A DNA stretch of 64,000 nt from Wolfiporia cocos (GCA_029448655.1 JACCLO010000011.1:2914001-2978000), one strand, 5' to 3'; shown: positions 1 to 11,705, counted from the stretch's first letter. Notes: generated by a model from the letters alone, not told the origin. Translations and numbers: made by a program.

Positions 1-685
1 CTCGTGTCCTTGTTGGAGGTCGAGGCCGGGCGTGTCGATAGCTGATAGCAAGACGCGGTCGAATCGCGACTCGCATATCTCCACGCTAATGGAGCGGATG
101 GACTCGGTGCGTTTGGGGGGACCACGCAGGAATTTGTCCATCGCCGTCTTCTGCTCAGGCGTCGCGGTCGGCGAGATGTCGGCCGTATCCAGAAGCAATC
201 TGAGAAGAGACGTCTTGCCAGTGCTCTGAGCTCCGACGACCTGCGGTGCCAGTCTGAGCTGCCACGGCTGCGGATCGGCGAGACCGACTCACCATGACAT
301 TGAACGACATCGGGCTACGCGCCTTGCGCTGGCTTTGGCGTGTGCGGGTGTTGGTGAACTGCTTGCGGGTATCGAAAGCAGACGGCGGGGGCGGAGGGGA
401 CATATACAATGAAGCAATGGAGCCATCTGCAGGCTTGCCTGGAGGAGACGACCATGGTTTATGGAATGCAATGGGATGGGAGCCGTCTGCGGCAAAGAGA
501 GTTTTAGCCGCACCTTTGGGAGGAACCGGCACCGGCGGGGTATCGTTCTGGGGCACTGAAGACGCATTGACTAGATCCTTCGGCCATTGTACTCTTTGGG
601 TCGGTAGCTCAGGGAGGGAGGGAGAGCGGGCGACGGATGGGGGGCTCTCTATAGACCTGCGCGACTTCCAGCGGAAGCTGAACAT
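1..685 (-). CDS. Septin-like P-loop GTPase, N-terminal part (runs off left edge)
   Basis: The ATG is at 685. Exon 1 (685-293) encodes a Ser/Pro-rich, probably disordered N-terminus ending MSFNVM. A 52-nt intron (292-241, GTGAGT...CAG) follows, and exon 2 (240-1) continues past the window edge. Exon 2 opens with a Walker A motif GAQSTGKTS followed by LLRLLLDT, and later carries the G3 motif DTPG. This order, the following RSISVEI strand and the close similarity to the neighbour at 2389-4278 place it in the septin-like GTPase group. Septins bind GTP and assemble filaments at the cell cortex and septa; whether this divergent member does so is inference. The C-terminal half, including G4 and the septin unique element, is outside the window. 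It is on the same strand as the zinc-cluster and septin-like genes to its right and is probably a tandem paralogue. Confidence 0.8.
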
Positions 686-1282
686 ATTCGATCAGAATAT
701 TTGAGCGATGAAAGGAATGTGTGAGCGCGGCTCAGGAAAAAAACGACCAGCGCAGTTGGACAATACAACGTGCAGTTCGACCTGCTGACTTTGGTGAAGG
801 ACACGACTGGCTTGGGAACAGCGCCCATTAGTTTCCCATTTAGATTTGACACCAGCCACAGGCGCGTTGCGCTCAGCCACAGACGCGTCGAGACGCGTGT
901 TGAACACGATGCCCGAGCGATGCAAGCCTCCGGCGGCCACACCCGTCGCGAGGCTTCATTTCTGCTCGCTCCATGCTGTCGTGACGAAATTCCGACTTCG
1001 ATTCCTCTCCGCACGTGTCAACGCCCCAGCACGCACCCCAGGTCTCCAGCGGCCGAGACTGATCGGCTTGAGCAAACTTACTTATCGTATAGGCCCCGGA
1101 GAAAGGAAACCCGGCCAACGCTCGGATCGGACGCAATATATACTATGGTACACTCTTCTCCGTGCGCAACAGAATAACGAACCCAAGCAAAGCAGCAGAC
1201 AGCAGGTCAAATGGTACAAAGGAGTGGTCACCGAGGAGCTCTAGATGTGGTCCGCAACACCGCCGCCCTCCAGAGAGACCGT
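686..1282. other. Intergenic, about 600 bp
   Basis: No convincing gene. It lies between the septin-like ATG at 685 and the stop of the double zinc-cluster gene at 1283, so it should hold the promoter of the first and the 3' end of the second. Short frames here have no recognisable product. Confidence 0.5.
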
Positions 1283-2377
1283 TCAGGTTGCCTGTGCGGG
1301 CGCGAGGATGGGGCGACCACCCTCCGACGCCAGTCGCATTTTCTTCGCAGGCCCGCCATGGTCGGCGGACCCAGTGTCTACAGAGGTGATACGACGTGTA
1401 ATGCCGTTGATTTGAGCGGCGTTCATTTGGCCACCATAGGGAAGCAGGAGAGCAGGCGAAGAGCGAGACGACGAAGGCCCTGAGCCTGTCGCGCCGGGGC
1501 CTTTCGCGCGTGCCCTACTAGTGCTTGGGTCGTTCACATAGTTGCACGGGAGGGAGCGTCTCGAGCAGCTCCCACATGTAGGGTGTGCACCGTCACATCT
1601 AGTCTTGCGCGCTATGTCCATCGAAACAATTCAATTGAATCAGTCAAATTCCCGGCCGGCCGTATAGGACCCGCGCACCTCTGCAGATGTTGCAGGCCAC
1701 GATCTTGGAGCCATGATTGGAGCGACTCCTGCCTGAAGAAGCGGCGGGTGTGCGCCTGCGTTGTGTCATGCGACCGTCCTCCGAAAGGGCTTGCGCTGTG
1801 GCATCTTCGCGTGACATCCCATGCGGCGCGGACAGACTAGCAATGGAGGGCAGGTCCGGATGTGCCTCTTGCAGGGAGACTGTCACAATGCCTGATGGGG
1901 CATGGGCGATCGGCGGGAGGACGGTGGACGTGGACTGCTCGTCGCGCGACATGGCGGTGGCCAATGGCGGGAGCGTCTCGGTCAGCAGCATGTTCACGCT
2001 CGAGTTCCTCCGCGACGGGGGCTGTGAGACGACTTCTGGCGACTGTGACGGGTTCTCCTGGTCCGCCGAGGGGTCTTCGATGCTGTCGCCCTCGCTATCA
2101 CTCTCGTCGAACTGCTTCCGCGCCTTCCCGTTTCCACGGCGCTTATGGGTCGCCGTGTAATCGCACGGATTAGACCGCTTAAAACACTGGCTGCAGGCGG
2201 GACGCCCGCCGTCGCACTTGAGTTTGCGCGCTGATGAGTTGCTAAGGGTCAATGACATGAATGGATGCCTGAGTTCGTTAAACTCTCACATCGACAGAAG
2301 TTACACGCAACAGTGATCTTTTTGGTCCGCGATCCCCGCTGCGATCCTGTGAAGACGGGGAGGCATGATGTCAGCAT
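1283..2377 (-). CDS. Protein with two Zn2Cys6 binuclear zinc clusters (possibly the C-terminal part of the septin-like gene 2389-4278)
   Basis: Two fungal-type zinc clusters are each split by an intron at the same place, after the second cysteine. Cluster 1 is ACNFCR (exon to 2290) joined across a 59-nt intron (2289-2231) to SRKLKCDGGRPAC, then SQCFKRSNPC. Cluster 2 is ACNICR (exon 2230-1679) joined across a 67-nt intron (1678-1612) to ARKTRCDGAHPTC, then GSCSRRSLPC (exon 1611-1283). Both have spacing C-x2-C-x6-C-x6-C-x2-C-x6-C, so all six cysteines are present in each. The linker of about 140 residues is Ser/Pro-rich and acidic. No fungal transcription-factor middle homology region is visible. 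Such clusters bind DNA in the nucleus, so this is probably a transcription regulator. The start is uncertain: the first usable ATG is at 2377, only 11 nt after the septin-like stop. An alternative splice path joins the two genes (see findings). Confidence 0.8.
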
Positions 2378-2388
2378 AGTGTACTGGT

Positions 2389-4278
2389 CTACCTCTGTAG
2401 AGCCACAGACGAGGTCGGAGCAGCACTACGACAAGTCTCCCCACATTGTTGAAAAAGAAGAGGAAACTGACTCGAGGAAGTTGCGGTTCTCGGTGATGTC
2501 TCAGAGACCGCTTGAGGCTGCGGAGAAGCAACAGGCCGCGCCGCATCACCGTTGACGCTGACGTTCCCGTTCCCGTTCCCGTTCAGAACAATACCTGTGC
2601 GAGAGAAAGGTTGCGGCGGAGGACGGTTGATAGCATGAGAAGGTGTCGTGTCTATAGCGAGAATGGGCCGCGAACCGTGTGTGAGCGGGGGCAGACGCGT
2701 CGACATGGGCACCGACGGCTGCGTTGCGCGAGTCGACGCGGGATGGAGTTGATTCAGCTGGGCTTCTGCTCTGAATTTTTGCAAGAGATATTCTCTCGTG
2801 TACTTTTGCAGTGTCTAGCAGGCACCCGACACATCGCCCGAAATAGCGTTAGTGAAGCTACTAAATTCTTTCGACGTTGTAGTGAGCAACTGTACCTGCA
2901 TATGATGGAATATAGCCCCACGTAGAAATACAAAGTCGCAATGATTGGCATCCATCACATCCAGAGATCCCCATCTATAGCTCCGAATGAACCTTCCAAG
3001 GACGAGCTTGGAGCGAGATCGATTTTTGACATCAGCATGCGGATGCAAAGGAGTGTAATGCAACGCTAGGTCCTGTCGGGAAAGCGCTGGTCTAGTTATC
3101 CCGTCACTGTGGGAATAAATATCGGGGGAAATTAGCGCAAATGGCAACTGTACGTATGAGGGCGAAATGGGTGTCGATGGCGGCGAATTCGCGGTCGAGG
3201 CCGCACCCTTGACGTGATGAGGATATCCGTTCGGCGAGTCGGAGGCACGAACGGGCGGAGTCAACTCTGAAGAGTCGCGACGCTGGTACTGCGGAAAAGT
3301 ATGCATATCAAAGATCCCGAACCCTATGCCCGCCTCAGCCAGGTCTCGGCGGATAGCTAGCTTGACGGCTGCGAGGCGATCATTGGTGAGCGTGTCGGCG
3401 CGCGCAACAACCGGTAGGACATTGACTCGCGCGGACAGGCGCTGGATGGTCTCTATGTCCGCGGCGGGCAACGTCGGTCGGCACAAGAGAGGGTTTGTGG
3501 TCACGGGGGGTTCCAGAATGACGGGGCCGGCCTCGGGTACGGAAAGGCTGTTTGCTCGCGCGCGCGAGACGAGGGGGACGAGTGGGAGTGGCACTGACGG
3601 AGGGACTATGTGATCCGGGTCCAGGAAGTAAATGCACCTGCCAGCATTCGCGGATGAGAATCAGATACAATCGTTCCTATCTCGGCATTGTCCCCGTTTG
3701 GCCACTCACAGGTGTACATGGTGATGGCCAGTGAGAGCCTTGCGCTCCTGTATGCGCGGATGGTGTGAGGGTCGGGGGTGGGCGGAGAACGCGCGCGTTC
3801 CACTTACGTCGTCTACGCTTTCCGTGAACCGCGCGTCAATGTGCCTGAGGATCTCGGACACGGTCCGCTGGGACGAGTCCTTGTCCTCGAAGTCGATGGA
3901 AGGGGTGTCAATGAGAGTGAGGTTGAGGCGCTGGGACTCGTCGCTGTCGCCGGCCGGGAGGTCGACGTCAACAGACACGGTCCTGACGTGTGAGGTATGG
4001 CCGCTGCAGCCCTGGACGAACTTGGCGACCGAGACGAGCTGGTCCCTCGTGACGGTGTGCGCGACGACGCTCGTGTCGAGGAGAAGCCTGAGGAAGGAGG
4101 TCTTTCCGGATCGCCGCCCAGCGACCATGAGCGTGTAGCCGGACGGCTCGCCGTCCATTGTGTCCGACGCGGCGCTAGGACCTGGGAGGATGCGGGACGC
4201 GGTGGGCTCCTCCTTGACGGGAGGATAGTCGTCGGCGGGCCGTTCGTCGCGACGAGTCCTGAGGTCGACGGGGTCCAT
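2389..4278 (-). CDS. Divergent septin-like GTPase
   Basis: The model has four exons: 4278-3808, 3747-3710, 3637-2896 and 2814-2389, giving 558 residues with all phases consistent. The Walker A motif is AGRRSGKTS (near residue 54). The G3 position reads DTPS instead of DTPG and G4 reads ARAD instead of AKAD. After G3 come HVHLCIYFLDPD across two splice joins, a typical septin strand, then VLPVVARADTLT. Near the end, RWGSLDVMDANHCDFVFLR matches the septin unique element, followed by HMQTLQKYTREYLLQKFR, the start of the septin C-terminal helix. A Ser/Pro/Asn-rich tail follows. A low-complexity insert lies between G4 and the unique element. The ATG at 4278 is the first in frame; an upstream exon cannot be excluded. 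The stop at 2389 belongs to the unspliced version; alternative splicing would run into the zinc-cluster frame. Divergent G motifs suggest weak or lost GTP hydrolysis (inference). Confidence 0.85.
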
Positions 4279-4800
4279 GTAGTCGGGGACGACGCTGGAG
4301 GTAGCCGTCGAGAACAGAGACCGGGAGAGGATATGCGGGGGTGGGGTGTTCCAGATCACCTACAGCTGCCATCAGCGTGGCCGCGCCGGAATTGGCGCCG
4401 CTCCTGGCGATCCGACGGTTTAGCGCGCGGTAACGCCGCCAGTGGCACTCCGTCACGCCGCGTCACGCTCCCCGCCCAGGGCCGCGCAGAAGCCGTCTTA
4501 TCGTCTCCACGCCGCGAATTAACTGTTTTACGTATGTGTAGGTAGAGTCTAGGCTCCCAGAGCCGGGTGTACACTGTGCATTATTTTGCTACGCTATTCG
4601 ACATTATATGCGGCATGTATGATGTGGGCGTAGATGGCGGCACGAGAGCAGCGAGCAGTCCAGAGACAACGAGTGTGAACAGATGAAATAGAAATAAGAT
4701 ACCGGCGGGACATGCATGTGGCACGCCGAGCGAGTGGGAATGCGGCAATCCAGACACGCTGGGCGTCAGCACCCCGTGTGGACACCCGTGCGACTCGGCG
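4279..4800. other. Intergenic, about 520 bp
   Basis: This stretch lies between the stop of the zinc-cluster gene (4801) and the start of the septin-like gene (4278). The only notable feature is high GC near 4370-4500. No supported gene. Confidence 0.5.
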
Positions 4801-7400
4801 TCATCGCGCTGCGTCGCCGCTCTTCTCCGCCGCTTCGTCCTCGTCCTCGTCGCCGTCGCGCGCAGGCGGCGGGTGCAATCCCGCCACCAGCGCGCGGAAC
4901 TCGTCGTCCAGCTCAATGTTCCGCGCGCCTCCGGGCACCCTGTGGTCCCCGTAATATCCGCGCCCCGGATATTGCTGGACGAGCCGCGCGTTTATCTGGC
5001 CTGGATCGACTTGAAGCGCAAATTCAGCCTGCAGCGTCACCGTGCTTGGTGGGAGTTGCACCGTGGCCGCTTCGCCCGCTGCTGCCGGCGGGTCCTCGGA
5101 GCCGTCCTGTGTACCGGCCTTCGCTGACGCCGCCGCCTCTTTTGCCTTCTCCGCCTCTTTTGGCTTTTTTGCGCTTTTCTTTTCGGGTTTCTTGCCAGGA
5201 CCACGCCGCTTCGGAAATTCCTCGTACTTACATACGACGTTCGTTCGCTTGTTACATTGTTGGCACATCGGCCGCCCGCCGTCACAGCGCAGTTTTCGCC
5301 CTGTCCTCAAGAGTCGAGTAATCCAATAAGGCGAAGAGGAATAATTCAGAACGGCATATATTGGCATACAGGCTGTATTCCACTCACTTCGACAGAAATC
5401 ACAGGCGATTTCAGTCTTTCTGAACCGTCGCCGCTTCTGAGCTGGTACAAGATCTGGAGGCGCCGTCCATGTGAATATTTTTCCATGGCTTGCAACAGGC
5501 GATGGGTCTTCGTCTGCACCCGGCTCTTGCGATTTTTCCCGTTTGTATTCACTGTGGTCATCTTCGTCATCTTCGTCAACTGACGCGCCAGCTGTAGGCA
5601 GCCGCCGCAAGGTAGACGACGACGGTAGACTATATTCTGGCAGCTCATCGACTTGGTACGACGTTTCCTCAAGATCACTAGAATCCTGCCGTCGACGGCG
5701 TTTCCTTGGATTTTCCTGAGGCCGGTCTTCGCTATACGACGGTGGCGGGGCGCGGCTTAAGGTCTCTCTGGATGCGGATGCCGGATTAAAAATGCTGTAT
5801 TGTGGCGGGAGCGGCGAGAACGACGCTTGCTCAGGGCCCTCTAAATCCTCCTGTCGCGGGGGAATCGGGTTAAAGGCTGGCACATCGGGCTGTCCAAGGG
5901 GCGGAATCAGGCTCAATATTGGCACATTTGACTGTCCTTGCGGAGGAAGCGGATTGAGAGTCGGCACATCTGGATGTCCTCGAGAACTTCCTTCGGCAAC
6001 CCAATGCGGCGGGATAGTCTGTGAGCGGAACGGCGCTTGCGAGACTTGTGATGGAAGCCACGGATGCCGCCGACGAGGATCTGCGTGTGGCTGAGGGACG
6101 CCAGTTGAACGTGCAATACCTCCCACCTGAGCTGGCCCCTGAAGCATATACGGGTGCGGCCTTGGCAAGTGCTCGATTGGCGGGAGGTAGACCGGCGCCG
6201 CCTCTGCATCCCGACGCCAATTCTGGGGCGGTAAAGGATTGAACGAACGGTAAGGATGATCATCAGCGTGTGGTAGAGGATTCTGCACCGGCAACGTCTG
6301 CGAGCGTCCGTGATCTGGATGAGTAAAAATTCTCCTGCTCAGTGTCAGCCCAAATGCGGGGTGTTGGCTGACGTACCGCCTGATAGGGGGCGAGGTCTGG
6401 GCGGGGAAACAGATCTACGCTGCGCTCTGCCAAGAGCATCCCCTGGTGGATCCCAGGTATACGGATGCTGGTTTCTGTGCACCGCGGGATCCTGGTAAAA
6501 CGCTGCGTAGGCTGCTCGTCGCTCAGGGTGTGCGTAGGAGGCATGAACGGCGTCTAACGGTGTTTGCCACTCGCCCGAGGCACCCCTCCGCCTACGTTCT
6601 GGACGGATTGGGTGAGTTGCTCTGCGGCGGTGTTGGGGAGCAGGACCTTGCTCCCCGAGCTCTCCAGAGCTACCGGGTGCGGCGGATAGCAAATGTTGGT
6701 GACTATGCGCTGGATGGCGAATGTTTGGTACGTACGTTTCGCTGACAGACGAATGTGTGAGGGGGATGTGCAGAGGTGAAGTTGAACGATCGGTTTCGTG
6801 CGGTCGGTGCGGGTGCGGATGGTGCACAGGGAAATATGCCGCTCTCGGCGGCGAGTAATACTGCCGGCGGCCATAGCGATACGGCTGTTGGGCATACGTC
6901 GACGGTCCTGCCTCGCCGAGCTGCCACTGTCCCATCCGTGGCGGCGGGGGATAAGTGTACGAATACGCTGGTGCCTGGTGCGCATACGCCGCAGCGTAGC
7001 GCGCGGGATCCGTGCTTCCAGCGTACTCGGACACTACAGGCGGCGGGGGAAGTAGCACCGGTGCCCCTGGCCGCGGCCCGCGGGCGTGCGCCCTGCGGTC
7101 TGCGTCCTCCGGCGGCGGAGTGTGCGATTGGCTGCTCCCGCTGCCGCTGGCGTTGGCATCGTCGAAATTGGCGGTGGTCAGTGTCGGGCGGACGCTCAAC
7201 TCGGCGGGAAGGAAACTAGCTCGGGGTGCGTACGAGGGCTGTGGTGGCCCGAGCGGGTCTCCCTCTGCATCCTCCGGGGCCTCTAGTGTCCCTAGGCGTC
7301 CGGATCGCGTGCGCTGCTCTTGCGGAGCGTTGATGAGGGCATGATGCAGGCTGCTGGGCAGGGAGCTCTGTCGCTGTTCGGGGTTTCGCTCCGGTTGCAT
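4801..7400 (-). CDS. Zn2Cys6 zinc-cluster protein with long Pro-rich N-terminus
   Basis: Three exons (7400-6377, 6314-5388, 5300-4801) give about 816 residues; the introns are 62 and 87 nt and the phases agree. The first 650 residues are low complexity, rich in Pro, Ser, Tyr and His, and include imperfect copies of a motif like NPLPPQ. A basic stretch (QKRRRFRK) precedes the single zinc cluster, CDFC-RRRKLR-C-DGGRPM-C-QQ-C-NKRTNVV-C, which is split by an intron after the second cysteine exactly as in the neighbour at 1283-2377. A Lys-rich segment and an acidic C-terminus (DEDEDEAAE) follow. It is probably a nuclear DNA-binding regulator. No middle homology domain is visible. The shared intron position and shared strand suggest common ancestry with the double-cluster gene. 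Confidence 0.8.
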
Positions 7401-8755
7401 GTCGGACAGCGCTGGCGGGCGGTCTGTTGCGCTAGTGCGCAGCGCAGCGGTGGGTGGCTCGAGGTAGCGAAGGAGCGAGAGTTAGCGGAGGTATGTGGCC
7501 CATTCGACGGATGTATAGCGGAAGAAAAGAAAAGAGGGGAAAGCCAAAACTGCGTGGCCGGTCGGAAGAGGGGCGAGGGACTCAGGAGGCGTGGCCTGCG
7601 GACGGACGTGTGCGCACGGCTGCGATGGATTTGTCTCCGCGTCGCACACGGTCGGCGCGCCCCGAAGGATGCAGCAGGCCGGAGGGAGCCCGTAGGGCGC
7701 ATTGCTGCATCGGTCGTCTGCCGCGGCGGGCTGGGAGGTGCGCTACTGCTCGACACTGGTGCCCTACGCGGAGTGGATTATTCAACCGTGATTACATACT
7801 ACAGGATCTACACCGTGTTGGGACGGCCTCGCTGTGACCCCCCACCCAACCCCCGCCTCCACGGCCGCTCTGCACGCCCCGCCGCCCGTCGCTCTGCACG
7901 AGATCTCCCATCAGGCCCGCCGCCACTCCCTGCCCGTGCGTGAGAGAGGAAGGGGACAAAAATTTCGGTGATTAGGTGCTAGGCTCGCAGATACAGGACG
8001 AGCTGTCTACTTGCTGGTTCACCCGGTCACGGTCACACAACCGAAACGCGATCGACAATCTGACCTCCTATAGCACACTTTCCGTGTTTGTCCATGTCTG
8101 CCCGTGCTGCCGGTAACATTCCGCAGCGCGCCCTTTCAATTTCCTCGTCAAATTCGCGAGACGATCGTGCACGAAACCCTCGACTCCAGGCTTGGAACAC
8201 AATTCCGAATGGCGTCGCAAATTGGCGGTGACGACCAGTGGCGGGTGCTGCCTCGTGGGCGTGCGAACTCTCGTGGGCGTGCGAACCCCGTCGCCAGCGA
8301 AGCCAATCAGCGGAATGTCCAGATTGGGCATAAGGCACTCCGCGATGCTGCTCAGAACGCTATCTCGATACTGTGGCCATGGCGCGCTGACGCTCCGGCT
8401 GTATGTACAACCCAGTAGTATATAGACACAGCCTCTTGTCTCCTGGTCGTTGCGGTAAACGCATTCGCTGCGCCCGCGCCATGCTGCTTTCGCCCGCACC
8501 GCTGCGTCCACTGCAGCATCCGGCAGATGCCCTGGTTGGGTTGGACTCCGACTCCGGCTCGCGCAGGTGCTGGCCCGAAAGCGCGCGCCCAGGATTGGCT
8601 GGCCGCGCCCGCGCTCGAACGGGCAATGCGCGCAGGCGCCCGCACGCACGCCCGCGCCGCGGGGAATCGTTTTCTCCGCCACACCTTTATGAGTCCAGCT
8701 CTCCCCGCGCGATATCCCTGATCGCTCATTTGCTAGGCTTCATCAAGCTGCAACG
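7401..8755. other. Divergent intergenic region between zinc-cluster gene and ILV3
   Basis: About 1.35 kb that should hold the promoters of both flanking genes. It contains GC-rich open frames, the longest being 204 codons on the minus strand (8682-8068), but they have low-complexity composition, overlap each other on both strands and resemble nothing I recognise, so I do not call them genes. Confidence 0.45.
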
Positions 8756-11213
8756 ATGCATGCACGGACGCTGCACGCTGCTCGCGCACCCGGACGCGTC
8801 GCGCGGCGGGGCTTTGCGACCTCGCCCCCGCGCGCGGCCAAGGGCGACGCGGACGCCGGGGTCATGAACCGCTATAGCCGCACGGTGACCCAGCCCAAGA
8901 CACAGGGCGCGAGCCAGGCGATGCTGTATGCCACGGAGGGCATTGCGGTCGACGAAGACTTCAACAAGGCCATGGTCGGCGTCGCCAGTGTCTGGTGAGT
9001 GCGCATACACCTCGCACTGGCAATCTGACTCATTCTGCGTCAGGTATGAGGGCAACCCGTGTGTATACGTCTATGGACGTGTCATACGCTGCTGACGCGT
9101 TGTGGGGCGCGACAGATGTAACCGACACTTGCTTGGCCTCGGTCAAGCAGCCAAAAAGTCCTTGACGGATGCAGGGATCATCGGGTACCAGTTCGGTACT
9201 GTCGGTGTCAGGTGCGCCACGCCGTGTTCTAGTATGACGCGCATATACTCACCCTCGGACGCGTTCGCAGCGACGGCATCAGTATGGGCACCCATGGAAT
9301 GTCCTATTCTCTGCAATCGCGGGACCTCATCGCCGATCAGGTCGAGACCGCCGCGGGCGGGCATTGGCTGGACGGGATGGTCGTCATCCCCGGCTGCGAC
9401 AAAAACATGCCTGGAGTCCTGATGGCTCGTAAGTCTGCCTCCGCGTGCATCCCAGGCGCAATCACCTTTAACCTCTCCCCGTGCTCGTCCCTGGCATGCA
9501 GTGGGCCGACTTAACCGCCCGGGTCTGATGATGTACGGCGGCACCATCCGTGCGGGCTCGTGTGCCGGGGCGCAATTGGACATCGTGTCGGCATTCCAGG
9601 CCTACGGCAAGTACCTGCAGGACGGGCGCACGGAGGCGGCCGAGAAGGAGCGGTACAACACGATCCGCCACGCGTGCCCTGGCTCGGGCGCCTGCGGCGG
9701 GGTGCGTCCGGTCCCCGAGCGTCACCGCGTGCGAGAACTGACCGCCGCTTGATGCTGGCTATGCAGATGTACACGGCGAACACGATGGCGAGCGCGGCGG
9801 AGGCGCTGGGCATGTCGCTGCCCGGCTCGTCGTCGTTCCCCGCCGAGTCTGCAGAGAAGGCAGGCGAGTGTGCGCGTATCGGCCGTGCGATGCGCCACCT
9901 GCTGGAGGAGAACATTCTTCCGCGGGACATCATGACCCGTGCGGCCTTCGAGAACGCGATGGTGCGTGCCCTTGCCGTGTCCCGTATCTGGCCGATCTGG
10001 GGTTTCGACTGTGACCGTGACATCTGTGTTTTGATCTTGAGTTTTGATTTTCGGTTTTGGTTTGTCATGACAGGTGCTCACGATGATCCTGGGCGGCTCC
10101 ACGAACGCGGTGCTGCACCTGATCGCGATCGCACACGCGGTCGGGATCGAGCTCACGCTGGACGACTTCCAGCGTGTGTCCGACCGCACGCCGTTCATCG
10201 CGAACCTCAAGCCGAGCGGACAGTATGTCATGGAAGATGTCTACAAGCTTGGCGGGATCCCCAGTATGTCTGGTAGCGACAGGGAATTTATCTGTAAATT
10301 AATGTCGGCGCATGACAGAGGTCCTGGCGTACCTCCTGAAGAAGGGCATGATCGAGGGAAACAACCTCACCGTGACGGGCAAGACACTTGGCGAGAACCT
10401 CGACCGGTGGACGCACGAGCACGGCGAGCTCTCCTTTGCGCAGCAGGACATAATCCGGCCGCTCGAGAAGCCGATCAAGGAGACGGGGCACCTTCGGTCT
10501 GTCAATGTTCTTCTCACGGTCTCACGGGTGTCTCCTGCCCCTAATCCGACGCCGCCTTGTCTAGAATTCTGCGCGGCAACCTCGCTCCCGGAGGCGCGGT
10601 GGCGAAGATCACGGGCAAGGAAGGCCTCGGGTTCACCGGCAAAGCGCGTGCATTCGACACGGAGGACGACTTTGTCGCCGCCGTGGAGAGCGGGTCGATC
10701 AAGAAGGGCGAGAAGACCGTCGTCGTTCTTAGGTACCTCGGCCCGAAGGGCGGACCGGGTGATTTGTCCCCTCCCTGCCTCCGCTGACGGGAACTGACGG
10801 CGACCGACGCAGGGATGCCGGAGATGCTCAAGCCGACGAGTCTGATCATGGGCGCAGGCCTCGGGCACGACGTCGCCTGCCTCACGGACGGGCGCTTCAG
10901 TGGCGGGTGCGCTCTCCTCGCGCTGACACATCCAATTCCGAGACTGACGCGATTAATCAGCTCGCACGGCTTCTGCATCGGGCACGTCGTGCCCGAGGCG
11001 CAGGTCGGCGGCCCGATTGCGCTCGTGCAGGACGGCGACGAGATCTCGGTTGATGCGGTGAAGAACACGATCGAGCTGCGCGTACCACCGGAGGAGCTCG
11101 AGCGCAGGAGGGAGGCGTGGAAGGCACCGCCGCTGAAGGTGACGCAGGGCACGCTGTACAAGTATGTCAAGCTCGTCGAGGACGCGAGCCGTGGGTGCAT
11201 CACGGACGCGTAA
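8756..11213 (+). CDS. ILV3: Dihydroxy-acid dehydratase, mitochondrial
   Basis: Catalyses the dehydration of 2,3-dihydroxy-3-methylvalerate and 2,3-dihydroxyisovalerate in isoleucine/valine synthesis, in mitochondria, using an iron-sulfur cluster. The ATG at 8756 begins a basic, Ala/Arg-rich presequence ([19 protein letters not shown]). Family motifs appear in order across about nine exons: [15 protein letters not shown] (across a splice), [37 protein letters not shown] joined to [18 protein letters not shown], then [17 protein letters not shown] and [14 protein letters not shown]. The cysteines in NPCN, GCDKN and CPGSGAC are the expected cluster ligands. The stop is at 11211-11213. Length is about that of fungal Ilv3 proteins. 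Nothing suggests it is inactive. It is transcribed divergently from the zinc-cluster gene. Confidence 0.96.
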
Positions 11214-11705
11214 GCCACCTGGGCGCGCCGACGCAAGAAAAAAATTCTGGAATTCATTTTAGACGGTGAAACCCATGTATTGGAGCCCCCCTTGCTTTAT
11301 ACAGCGCTGTGGTATTTTTTTTCGGATATTTATACACCGTGATCTATGCAGCAATTCGCCGCTGCATGCTGCGCCACCAGGTTGGCAGAGTGCCAATCAA
11401 CATAGACAGTCTGCGACATGGAATCAAGTCACTCGCTGGTAATCTAAATCCTGCCACACTCGTGTCATTTAAGTCATGACGGTGAATGGCAGCCATGGAT
11501 TGGAGTAACCTGTCAGAGGGCGGCGCTCACTATCTGTCATTCTGTGCAGAAGCCCGGCGTGACAGAGAAATGCCTCATCTACGATGACAGAGTTTATGAC
11601 AATCCGGAGATCTATTGGCACTGACTAGTAATACAAATCGAGGACACACATCTTGGATGTGCCCTGACGTGGGACCCAACAAGAAACAGGAGAGAAGCCC
11701 TGCGA
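11214..11705. other. Convergent 3' intergenic region
   Basis: Lies between the 3' ends of ILV3 (plus) and RIO1 (minus). No gene, repeat or RNA recognised. Confidence 0.5.

Noticed and set aside
8068..8682. 204-codon minus-strand open frame between the zinc-cluster gene and ILV3
   Set aside because: Low-complexity composition with overlapping open frames on both strands in GC-rich DNA, no domain, no splice context; likely promoter sequence.
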